A stretch of 64,000 bases of DNA, from NCBI GenBank assembly GCA_943788115.1, contig CALSPA010000003.1, positions 1 to 64,000 of the forward strand. Reading direction: 5' to 3'. A program made the position numbers and the translations under genes. The notes under the pieces were generated by a model, which saw only the letters and a list, made by a program, of their open reading frames with translations, did not search any database and was not told the origin of the DNA. This stretch comes from an uncultured Flavobacteriales bacterium (GTDB lineage Bacteria > Bacteroidota > Bacteroidia > Flavobacteriales_D > Parvicellaceae). Shown piece by piece: positions 1-8,756 of the stretch (its first letter is position 1; every line of letters begins with the position of its first letter).

Positions 1-2329
1 AATTTCGGGCTCCGGTGGAACAGGCTCCGGTGGAACAGGCCCTTCTGCAGCACATAGTAATTTGGGGTATGTTTATTTTGAAGGCTCTACAGGTGGTTTA
101 GATACCGCTTCAATTGTTAGTCCTGCAATAGACCTTACGGCTGCTACATCAGATGCTGAATTATCTTTCTGGATGCACGCTTATGGTGCTGATATGGGAG
201 AATTAGCCGTAAGTGTAGGAACTTCTCCAACAGGCCCTTTTAATGTTGTGTTTTTACAATCTGGACCTTTACAAACTTTAGACACTGATCCATGGACTAA
301 TGTTGGTGTTAATTTAGGCGCTTATGTAGGTCAAACAATTTACCTGCAATTAACATTTTACAGATTAAATACTGGTTTCACAACTGATATGGCAATTGAT
401 TTAATTCAAGTTGAATCTTGTTTTTCTGGTGTTGCTCCTTCAAACTTAATGGCTTCAAACTTAACTACAACATCAGCTGATATTTCATGGACTGCTGGTG
501 GAAGTGAGACTTCTTGGAATGTTGTAACAGACACTGTTGGATTCAATCCTTATGCTGCAACTAATATTGTGGCAGCTAATGATTCTCTGTCAGTTTCAGG
601 ATTAACACTCAACACTTGTTATGAGTTCTATGTACAGGCTGACTGTGGTGGAGGTGATACAAGCGCATGGGTTGGTCCTTATTCATTCTGCACACTACCA
701 GCTCCTGTATGTTACTATTTACTAGACATGCAAGATTCTTATGGTGATGGTTGGAATGGTGCAAGCATTGATGTCTCTATTAACGGAATTGCATCGGGCA
801 GTTATCAGATAGATCAAATTCTTGGAGGACAATTAGATCTTCAACAAACAGACACTGTGTATGCTTACACTGGTGACGTTGTAGATTTTTCTTTTACTTC
901 AGGAGCTTGGGATACTGAAATCACTTTCCAAATATATGATCCGCTAGGAATTCAATTAGGTCAGCTATGGAACCAGTCCTGCCGTTGGGTTGTTCTTAAC
1001 TGATTCATCTTCTAATTCTATTTGTGCACCACCATTAGATGATTTAGGTGCTTTAAGTGTAACTACTGACATTAGCTCTGGTTGTGAAATTTCTTTTGCA
1101 CCTTTTAACAATGGATATTTACAATTATGGTGGTGCATCTCAAACTGGTTTTGATGTGTCTTACAGTGTAAATGGAGGCGCAAATCAAGTAACAGAAACT
1201 GTTTCTGGAACAATATTGCCCGGAGACACAATTACCTACACATTTACTCAACCTTTAGACGTAAGTGCTGATGGTTTATATTGTATAGACGTTGCAACAT
1301 TACTGGTTGGAGATTTAGATGTTACAAATGATGAAATCATAGGTTCTTATTGTGTTGAAAACTATCTCACACCTGAAGATCCAATTGGAACAAGTGATAC
1401 TATTTGCGAAGGATCTGGAGATACATTAACGCTATCTGCTACATCTAACGGAAACATAACATGGTACGATGCCGCTACTGGTGGGAATGTTGTTGGAACT
1501 GGAAATGACTTAAACAGCTTATGACAATTCAACAACTACATATTATGCTGAGGCAGTTGCAAACATTGCTGACACGCTGGCTACTACATATGATGGTGGT
1601 AACGGATGTGGATTTGGTAATATGTTTGACGTTATTGCAACTACTGACTTTACTATTGACAGTATGAGAGGTCACTTTAATGCTGCTGACTCGGTTAAAG
1701 TTTATTACAAAACAGGGTCTTATATTGGTAGTGAAGAAGTTCCTGGAGATTGGACACTTTTAGGCTCTGCTGAAATAAACTCTAGTGCAACAGCTTTTGA
1801 AGCGCTAGTATTTAGTGTCGGTCAGTTAAGCTTAACTGCTGGAGATACCGTTGGTATTTATGTTCAAGCTAGTGTAAGGTACACTAATGTAACTGCAGGA
1901 ACAACATATTCAAACTCAGATATGACCATAGCTGGTGGAACTGGTCTTTGTGCAAGTTTTGCAACAACTTTCAGTCCTAGAATGTGGAATGGTACTATAT
2001 TTTACAGCACTGGAGGTTGTTCAAGCGATCGAACTGCTGTTGATGCAGTAGTAGAAGATTGTACTAATATCCTAGAAATTGGTTTAGATGAATTTAGCTT
2101 ATTCCCGAATCCAAACAATGGAGATTTTACATTGCTTAACGCTGGAGTTGCTAATAATATAGATGTTACAATTACTGATATTCAAGGTAAAGTGGTTTAT
2201 TCAAAAAATCACAACTTCAATAAAAACGAACAAAAAACATTAACCTTAGAAGGAATTGAAAGAGGACTATACTTAGTTCATTTAAATTCTGACGATGGAT
2301 TAAAAATCATTAATATGATTGTTCAATAA
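1..2329 (+). CDS. Large T9SS-sorted surface protein, partial at left edge, three apparent frameshifts
   Basis: This is the C-terminal part of a secreted multidomain protein; the reading frame is open to the left edge, where a GSGGTG repeat is seen. Domains in order: a MAM/jelly-roll-like module (to about base 420), a fibronectin type III-like domain (APSNLMASNL...), a module with DSYGDGWNGA, a CARDB-like stretch, an Ig-like WYDAATGG segment, and a T9SS type A tail (FPNPNNGDF, ending MIVQ). Translation moves from frame 2 to 3 near 962, 3 to 1 near 1107 and 1 to 2 near 1513. Each is repaired by removing one base, and the protein then reads on sensibly (for example LGSYGTSP after 962). The ORF track therefore shows it as three pieces. 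Sequencing error is the likeliest cause, a decaying gene the alternative. The role is probably adhesion or surface binding; the ligand is unknown. A terminator follows. Confidence 0.8.
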
Positions 2330-2351
2330 TTAAGTTTTTTTTTAATCTTTC

Positions 2352-2383
2352 AAAGGGAGCTAATGTTTAGCTCCCTTTTTTTT
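2352..2383 (+). terminator. Rho-independent terminator after the first T9SS gene
   Basis: A perfect 9-bp stem (GGGAGCTAA / TTAGCTCCC) with a 3-nt loop is followed by a run of T. It lies about 25 bases after the stop codon. Confidence 0.9.
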
Positions 2384-2482
2384 GAAAACATATTAAATTA
2401 TTTATATCCTTTAAATAAAAAATTATTAATTTAGAATGTCTTTTAAAGTAAAAGGCGTAATTATTAATTAAATTTTATTTTT

Positions 2483-3124
2483 ATGAAAAAACTTTTATCT
2501 ATTTTAACAGCATTTGTTGCTGGTATTTTTAACCTTAACGCACAGTGCGATTGGACTATGGACATGCACGATGCTTGGGGCGATGGTTGGAACGGAGCAA
2601 GTGTTTCTGTTTCTCTAGCTGGTACGGCTACTAGCTACGAAGCTACTATGGGTGCTGGTGGTGGTGTTCAAACTGATGAAACTATTACATTTTCAGTAAA
2701 TGATGGTGACGCAATGGAAGTATCTTTTACAGGTGGTTCTTGGGATAGTGAAATCAGTTTTGAAATTTACAACAACTTCGGAACATTAATTTATTCCTCA
2801 GGTGTTGAGCCATTGGCTGGTGTATTATACTCTAGTACTGCAGGTTGTTCTTTCGCTACAGATGTTGCAGAAGTTAACGGAGATGATTTGACAATTTACC
2901 CTAACCCAAATAATGGAGAATTCTTCATTAGTAATAATGGTGAGGCTGAAAACATCAACCTTCATGTTCTTGACATCCAAGGAAAAGAAGTTTACAATAA
3001 CGTTCTTAACCTAGGAACTGGTGCTAATGAATTCATTAAATTGAATGACTTAAACCCAGGAATGTACATTGTTGTTTTAGACACAGAAAATGGACGCACA
3101 ACTAAAAATGTTGTTGTACAATAA
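2483..3124 (+). CDS. Small T9SS-sorted secreted protein with a GDGWNGA module
   Basis: 213 aa. An N-terminal signal peptide (MKKLLSILTAFVAG..., cleavage probably after LNA) is followed by one beta-sandwich-like module of about 110 residues containing CDWTMDMHDAWGDGWNGA. A T9SS type A sorting domain (IYPNPNNGEF ... NVVVQ) fills the C-terminal 75 residues. The module is clearly related to one inside the large neighbouring protein (LDMQDSYGDGWNGA), and the sorting tails are similar too. The gene looks like a stand-alone copy of one domain of its neighbour. It has its own terminator downstream. Exported across the outer membrane by T9SS; ligand unknown. Confidence 0.85.
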   Translation: MKKLLSILTAFVAGIFNLNAQCDWTMDMHDAWGDGWNGASVSVSLAGTATSYEATMGAGGGVQTDETITFSVNDGDAMEVSFTGGSWDSEISFEIYNNFGTLIYSSGVEPLAGVLYSSTAGCSFATDVAEVNGDDLTIYPNPNNGEFFISNNGEAENINLHVLDIQGKEVYNNVLNLGTGANEFIKLNDLNPGMYIVVLDTENGRTTKNVVVQ

Positions 3125-3150
3125 TCAATAGTTAATTATTTAACTTATTA

Positions 3151-3174
3151 AAAGGCGAGCTAATGCTCGCCTTT
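3151..3174. terminator. Bidirectional terminator between convergent genes
   Basis: A perfect 10-bp inverted repeat (AAAGGCGAGC / GCTCGCCTTT) with a TAAT loop has A and T runs on both sides. It sits between the convergent T9SS gene and the MBL hydrolase gene, so it can serve both. Confidence 0.9.
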
Positions 3175-3175
3175 T

Positions 3176-3817
3176 TTATTTTAAAAAAGGGTTTGAACTT
3201 TTTTCTTTACCTATCGTTGTTTCAGGACCGTGTCCGCAATAAACAATAAAACCATCATTAAGAGAAAACAATTCTTTTTTAATACTATCTAATAAAAGCT
3301 GATGATTTCCTCCCGGAAGATCCGTTCTTCCTATACTCCCATCAAAAAGGCAATCACCATTAATAATAAAATTAGAATCTTTAGAAATAAAAACCACATG
3401 TCCAGGAGCATGTCCGGGAACAAATCTAATCTCCAATTTGCTATTTCCAAATGAAATGCCTTTTTCTAAATCAAAAAAATGATTAGCTGCTGGAGGAATA
3501 TTATTAACTGGAAGACCATACATATTACATACTGTTTCAAAAGAGCTTAAGGTTTGTAAATCTTCTTTATGAATCCACAAATCAATTCCATATTTTTTTG
3601 AAACAAATGAAGATCCAAAAACATGATCTAAATGACTATGTGTATGCCAAATCATAACTGGTTTTAACTGATTTTCAGTAATGTAATTATCTAAAATATT
3701 TTCTTCGTCACTTGTAAAACAGCCAGGATCTATAATGACACATTCGTTAGAATCATCATAAACAATGTAGGTGTTCTCTGAAAATGGATTGAAGGTGAAT
3801 TTTTTTACTTTAAGCAT
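3176..3817 (-). CDS. MBL-fold metallo-hydrolase (glyoxalase II-like)
   Basis: 213 aa, close to the usual length for short GloB-like hydrolases. The metal-binding signature HTHSHLDH is at about residues 58-65. Further ligands fit VPGHAPGHVVF (about 133-143), the Asp in INGDCLFDGSIGRTD (about 152-166) and the late CGHGPET. No signal peptide, so cytoplasmic. Known members hydrolyse S-lactoylglutathione or other thioesters; this branch (N-terminus FxENTYIVYDD) is generally annotated only as an MBL hydrolase, and its substrate cannot be read from sequence. Convergent with the upstream T9SS gene across a shared terminator. Confidence 0.9.
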   Translation of the reverse strand: MLKVKKFTFNPFSENTYIVYDDSNECVIIDPGCFTSDEENILDNYITENQLKPVMIWHTHSHLDHVFGSSFVSKKYGIDLWIHKEDLQTLSSFETVCNMYGLPVNNIPPAANHFFDLEKGISFGNSKLEIRFVPGHAPGHVVFISKDSNFIINGDCLFDGSIGRTDLPGGNHQLLLDSIKKELFSLNDGFIVYCGHGPETTIGKEKSSNPFLK

Positions 3818-3850
3818 TTTTATTAGTTACATAGTTCATTTACAAATGTA

Positions 3851-3878
3851 TTGAATCATACGAATTTGCCTATCTTTA
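3851..3878 (+). promoter_or_regulatory. Putative Bacteroidota promoter of the propeller-barrel gene
   Basis: TATCTTTA resembles the -7 box TAnnTTTG, with TTG 17 bases upstream as a -33 element. It lies 15 bases before the TTG start codon. The -7 match is imperfect in its last base. Confidence 0.4.
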
Positions 3879-3893
3879 CGTTATATTGCTGTT

Positions 3894-6800
3894 TTGAACA
3901 TTAAGAAAGTCATATTCCCTATTTTATTTTTGCTTTTCTCCATGAGTCTTAAGGCACAATACTACTCTGGATCAGACATTTCATTTGGGCAAAACAGAGT
4001 TCAATACAATACTTTTTTTTGGCAATCTTATGACTTCCAACGGTTTAAGGTTCACTTTCAACAGAGCGGTAGAAAGCATGCTATTTACGCAGCAAAAACA
4101 GGACATCAATACTTACAGGATTTAGAGAAATTATTAGACTACCAGACAGGTGAAAAAATTCACTTTATTATTTTCAATACCCAAAGTGAATTTAGACAAA
4201 GTAACATAGGGTTAAACAACAACATTACTTCTAACATTGGGGGAACTGCAAGAATTGAAGGAAACAAAATATTTCTCTATTATGAAGGAGATCACTTAAA
4301 ATTTAACAACCAAATTAGATCGGGGATTTCTGAATTACTAGTAAATAGAATCTTATATGGCGACAATTGGAAGCAAACCATTAAAAATGCATCTCTACTA
4401 AGTGTTCCTGACTGGTACAAAATGGGGATAATTTCTTATTTAGGAGAACCATGGACAACTTCTATTGATAACAACATTAAAGACAAAGTTCTTTCTGGTA
4501 AATTCAAAAAATTTAATCACCTAGTTGGAAGAGATGCGCAACTTGTTGGTAAATCAATTTGGAATTACATAGATGAAGTTTATGGCCCTAGAATGATTCC
4601 AAACATTCTTTACATGACTAGAGTTAGTAAAAATATTGAAAGTGGTTTCATTTATGTTCTAGGAATAAATTTATCTAAACTTTCAGATGATTTCATCAAT
4701 TATTACAAAAACAGATATACTCAAGATTTAGAGGGAAGAATTGAACCCCGACATTTAAAAATACCAATTAAGAGTAGGAAAAAAAGGGTGTATCAACAGT
4801 TCAAAATTAGTTCAGATAAAAAATATGCAGCATATACAACTAATCAGCTAGGACAATACAAAGTATACGTATATGACATAGAAAAAAATAAAAATAAAAA
4901 AATAGCTAAGGGGAGTCATAAATTAGATCGAATTCCTGATTATTCTCATCCGAATTTAGCATGGCATCCAAATGGAAAAGTATTAGCTTTTATTGAAGAA
5001 AAAAAAGGGAACCTTGTACTTAATTTGTATGACACAAAAAACAAAAAGAAAACTAAAAAAACACTTTTAGGTATTGAAAAAGTTCTTTCAATGGAGTATT
5101 CAGGAAAAGGCAATAAACTTATTTTCTCTGGTGTGTCAAACGGGCAAACCGATATTTATTTATACAATGTTTTAGGAAACAGTCAAGTTCAAATCACTAA
5201 TGACATTTATGATGATTTATTCCCATCATTTACAAATAACAACACAGTTATTTTTTCTTCAAATAGATTTGATGACACAATAAGAAACACAGGTAAATTA
5301 AAAACACTATCTAATGATTTCGACATTTTCACCATTAATATTAGTGGAAGAAAAAACTTAAAAAGTGTTACAGACACCGATCTTATAGATGAGAAATCCC
5401 CCTTCTCTTATGACAATAAACACTATACCTTCATTTCTAACAATAATGGTGTTTTCAACCGTTACATTACCTACAAGGATAGTGCGATTAGCTTCATTGA
5501 CACGTCCATTCATTACAACTACTTTAGTGTTACTGACAGGCTATCCAATTACCCCTATGATGTTTTAGAAATGGGACATTTATTAAACAAAAATGACTTT
5601 TCAATTTTAATGAAAAAAAATGGGAAGTATGAATTTTACCTTGGAAATACTTCAAAGGATTTAATTTTTGAAAATAAAATAAAATCTACGATTTTCATGG
5701 AACATCTTCAGCTTATTTCTTCAAACAAAACAGGTGTTAAAGAAATTAACATTCGAAACTCCAAAGAAGAGCTTTCAGAAGGGCTAATTGACATTGACAA
5801 CTACATCTTTAACGATGAAGTTGTTGAAAAAGAGAAAAAAGTGATTTCTAATAACGATTCTTTAACAACCACAAAAAAAGAAAAGGCAGCAACTTTTGGG
5901 TTACCAAGACAAGAAATTTACAAAGTAAACTTTACCATAGACAAAGTACTAATGCAGCTTAACCCAACATTCAACAATCAATCCTACCAACGTATCTCAG
6001 AAAACGGATTTCAGAATGCAGGATTAGATGGTTTTTCAATTATTAAGGCAAAAGATGTTTTTGAAGATTATCGAATAATTGGTGGGTTTAAAGGCCCCAT
6101 CCAAATTAATAACACAGGTTATCTACTAATTTTTGAAGATTTAAAATCAAGATTAGACAAACAATATTTGGTTTCTAGACAAACCTATCAACAATTGTTT
6201 AACACTTATGAAGTCACTAAAACATCTACGTATGATGTTAAATATAAATTAAAATATCCCTTTAGCGAGGTGGCAAGTTTACGCCTAACCAACCATTTAA
6301 GGTTTGACCACACTGTAACTTCAAGCACTGAACCTGCAACACTTATTATTGAGAATGAAAATCATCTTTTAGGAGGATTAATGCTGGAGTATATTTATGA
6401 TGCAACCAGACCATTAGGGCTAAATATTCAAAACGGTACAAAATTTAAGCTTTGGGGAGAAGCATACAGAGAAGTTAATGTAAGTAAAACTGATTTCTTT
6501 GTTGTTGGTTTTGACTTTAGACATTATCAAAAAATTCATAGAAACATTGTATTTGCATCAAGATTAGCTATTAGCTCCTCTTTTGGTTCTCAAAAGCTAT
6601 TGTACTATATGGGTGGTGTAGACAACTGGCTAGCTGCAAGGTTTGACGGGTCAATAGTTCCAGACCCTAATCAAAATTATCAATTCCAAACGATCGCTAC
6701 TCCAATGAGAGGGTTTTTTCAAAATGCTAGAAACGGAAATAATTTTATCTCAATAAATAACGAATTAAGAATCCCATTATTTAGCTATTTCTCACCTAAG

Positions 6801-7097
6801 CCATTAAGGTCAGATATGTTAGAAAATTTAATGGTAATTGGGTTTCATGACATAGGAACTGCTTGGACTGGTTTGAATCCCTACTCTACTAGTAATTCCT
6901 TTAACACAACAATTATAAATGGACACAATTACACAATAACGCTTCAAAATCAAAAAGAACCAATAATCTACGGCTATGGTTTTGGTGTAAGGTCTCGAAT
7001 TTTAGGATATTACATTAGGTTTGATTGGGCTTGGGGAGTTAATGATGGTGTAATTATGCCTTCTGTAAAGCATCTATCACTATCTTTAGATTTTTAA
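3894..7097 (+). CDS. Outer-membrane protein: degenerate peptidase-like domain, PD40 propeller, C-terminal beta-barrel
   Basis: 1067 aa with a TTG start; no ATG lies closer to the signal peptide (MNIKKVIFPILFLLFSMSLKAQ). Residues about 45-290 resemble a peptidase MA-like (gluzincin) domain, but the usual zinc motif HExxH is replaced by SELLVNRIL and the expected later Glu by VPDWYKMGIISY. Residues about 295-560 contain TolB/PD40-type propeller repeats (HPNGKVLAFI, YDDLFPSFTNN). A Lys-rich linker leads to a C-terminal half with repeated aromatic beta-strands ending in LSLDF, as expected for an Omp85-like barrel. I infer a catalytically dead sensor or scaffold in the outer membrane. Three bases separate it from the TauE gene, so they may be co-transcribed. 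Function unknown. Confidence 0.75.
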   Translation: MNIKKVIFPILFLLFSMSLKAQYYSGSDISFGQNRVQYNTFFWQSYDFQRFKVHFQQSGRKHAIYAAKTGHQYLQDLEKLLDYQTGEKIHFIIFNTQSEFRQSNIGLNNNITSNIGGTARIEGNKIFLYYEGDHLKFNNQIRSGISELLVNRILYGDNWKQTIKNASLLSVPDWYKMGIISYLGEPWTTSIDNNIKDKVLSGKFKKFNHLVGRDAQLVGKSIWNYIDEVYGPRMIPNILYMTRVSKNIESGFIYVLGINLSKLSDDFINYYKNRYTQDLEGRIEPRHLKIPIKSRKKRVYQQFKISSDKKYAAYTTNQLGQYKVYVYDIEKNKNKKIAKGSHKLDRIPDYSHPNLAWHPNGKVLAFIEEKKGNLVLNLYDTKNKKKTKKTLLGIEKVLSMEYSGKGNKLIFSGVSNGQTDIYLYNVLGNSQVQITNDIYDDLFPSFTNNNTVIFSSNRFDDTIRNTGKLKTLSNDFDIFTINISGRKNLKSVTDTDLIDEKSPFSYDNKHYTFISNNNGVFNRYITYKDSAISFIDTSIHYNYFSVTDRLSNYPYDVLEMGHLLNKNDFSILMKKNGKYEFYLGNTSKDLIFENKIKSTIFMEHLQLISSNKTGVKEINIRNSKEELSEGLIDIDNYIFNDEVVEKEKKVISNNDSLTTTKKEKAATFGLPRQEIYKVNFTIDKVLMQLNPTFNNQSYQRISENGFQNAGLDGFSIIKAKDVFEDYRIIGGFKGPIQINNTGYLLIFEDLKSRLDKQYLVSRQTYQQLFNTYEVTKTSTYDVKYKLKYPFSEVASLRLTNHLRFDHTVTSSTEPATLIIENENHLLGGLMLEYIYDATRPLGLNIQNGTKFKLWGEAYREVNVSKTDFFVVGFDFRHYQKIHRNIVFASRLAISSSFGSQKLLYYMGGVDNWLAARFDGSIVPDPNQNYQFQTIATPMRGFFQNARNGNNFISINNELRIPLFSYFSPKPLRSDMLENLMVIGFHDIGTAWTGLNPYSTSNSFNTTIINGHNYTITLQNQKEPIIYGYGFGVRSRILGYYIRFDWAWGVNDGVIMPSVKHLSLSLDF

Positions 7098-7100
7098 ATT

Positions 7101-7502
7101 ATGGACCTTCAAACAATAATCACTTTAACACTTATTGGTTTAGCAGCCGGAATTGCTAGTGGGTTTATTGGTATAGGTGGTGGAATCATCATTATTCCTG
7201 CAGCAATTTACTTTCTTGGATTATCTCAATTTGAAGCTCAAGGAGTCTCATTAACTTTAATGCTTCCTCCTATTGGCATACTTGCTTTTTACAATTATTA
7301 TCAAGAAGGTCACCTCTCAAAACCTTTAATAATTTACGCCTTAGTTATGGGAGCAGCTTTCATAATAGGAGGCTTTATGGGCTCAAAAGTAGCATTGAAA
7401 ACACCTATTCATTGGGTTAAAATCATTTTTGGTGGAGCCATGCTTTATGTTTCAATAAAAATGATTATTAGTGGTTTAAAAATTTTCTTGCAAAATGATT
7501 GA
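7101..7502 (+). CDS. Half-size TauE/SafE-family membrane protein
   Basis: 133 aa with about four hydrophobic helices and the family's glycine-rich opening (GIASGFIGIGGGIIIIP). Typical TauE/SafE permeases have about 250 residues and two such repeats, so this is a single repeat that would need to form a dimer. No frameshift is visible that would extend it, and the stop overlaps the next start, which suggests the short form is real. Family members export sulfite or organosulfonates; the substrate here is unknown. Eight bases overlap the M20 amidohydrolase gene, which implies translational coupling. Confidence 0.8.
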   Translation: MDLQTIITLTLIGLAAGIASGFIGIGGGIIIIPAAIYFLGLSQFEAQGVSLTLMLPPIGILAFYNYYQEGHLSKPLIIYALVMGAAFIIGGFMGSKVALKTPIHWVKIIFGGAMLYVSIKMIISGLKIFLQND

Positions 7503-8676
7503 CAAAATAAAACAGCTTTCAAAAGAATTTCTACCTGAAATCATCAGAATAAGAAGACACATTCATCAACATCCAGAACTTTCTTTTAACGAATATAAAA
7601 CAGCTGAATTTATTCAATCTGAATTAACAAAAATAGGTATACCATTTACTTCTGGGCATGTAAATACTGGGATTATTGGAACTATCGAAGGAAAAGACCC
7701 AAATTCCAAAACAATATTGCTAAGAGCTGATATTGATGCCCTCCCAATTCAGGAAGAAAATGAGATTGAATATAAATCCAAAAACGATGGGATCATGCAT
7801 GCTTGTGGACATGATGCACATTCTGCATCTCTTCTTGGTTCAGCATTGATATTGAATCAATTGAAAAATGATTTTTCTGGTACTATTAAATTGTTATTTC
7901 AGCCTGCAGAAGAAAAACTTCCTGGTGGGGCTAAGCTTTTAATTGATGAAGGAATTATAAAAAAAATAAATCCTAATAGCTGTATTGCGCAACATGTTTA
8001 TCCAGAATTACCTGTAGGAAAAGTAGGTTTTAAAAAGGGAGTGTACATGGCATCAACTGATGAACTACACGTAACTGTTAAAGGAAAAGGTGGACATGCC
8101 GCATTACCTCACCAATTAATAGATCCTGTTTTAATTTCTGCACAAATTATTGTTGGACTTCAACAAATTATTAGCAGATCGAATAACCCTATAACTCCTT
8201 CTGTTTTATCATTTGGATTTGTTGAGGCGAAAGGGGCAACTAACGTAATACCTAACAATGTCAGTATTAAAGGGACTTTTAGAACTTTTGATGAAAAATG
8301 GAGAGAAGAGGCTCATCTTAAAATGGTGAAAATGGCAACCTCTATTGCCGATTCAATGGGAGGAAGTTGCGATTTTGAAATCAAGAAAGGGTATCCATTT
8401 TTAATTAATGATGAAGCTGTTACAAGCCTTGCTATTGATGCTGCCCAAAAGTATTTAGGCGAAGAAAATGTAGTTCCTTTAGACTTAAGAATGACTGCTG
8501 AAGATTTTGCATATCTCTCTCATGAATACCCCTCCTGCTTTTACAGATTAGGGACTACAAATAAAAATAAAAAATCAAACTTACACACCCCAACATTTGA
8601 TATTGATGAAGCATCATTAGAGATTGGAGCTGGCCTTTTTTCTTTTATTGCAATTAAACAATTATCTAAGATTTAA
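7495..8676 (+). CDS. M20 family metal-dependent amidohydrolase
   Basis: 393 aa, the normal length for N-acyl-L-amino acid / hippurate-type amidohydrolases. Visible family marks are RRHIHQHPELSF near the N-terminus, the metal-binding HACGHDAHSA (about residues 101-110), PAEEKLPGGAKLL (about 138-150) with the catalytic Glu pair, the dimerisation-domain GKGGHAALPHQ (about 200), and the late MTAEDFAYL. No signal peptide, so cytoplasmic. It probably releases amino acids from N-acyl or peptide conjugates. The start overlaps the TauE-like gene by 8 bases. Confidence 0.92.
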   Translation: MIDKIKQLSKEFLPEIIRIRRHIHQHPELSFNEYKTAEFIQSELTKIGIPFTSGHVNTGIIGTIEGKDPNSKTILLRADIDALPIQEENEIEYKSKNDGIMHACGHDAHSASLLGSALILNQLKNDFSGTIKLLFQPAEEKLPGGAKLLIDEGIIKKINPNSCIAQHVYPELPVGKVGFKKGVYMASTDELHVTVKGKGGHAALPHQLIDPVLISAQIIVGLQQIISRSNNPITPSVLSFGFVEAKGATNVIPNNVSIKGTFRTFDEKWREEAHLKMVKMATSIADSMGGSCDFEIKKGYPFLINDEAVTSLAIDAAQKYLGEENVVPLDLRMTAEDFAYLSHEYPSCFYRLGTTNKNKKSNLHTPTFDIDEASLEIGAGLFSFIAIKQLSKI

Positions 8677-8756
8677 ATAATTCTAAAATTGAAGCTTTTT
8701 ATCTTTAATTAGTAGATCAAATGCACTATATTAGTATATAACCTAAGAGTACTCGA

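Noticed and set aside
965-1231. 88-aa minus-strand ORF
   Set aside because: Shadow of the frameshifted T9SS gene; no protein-like features.
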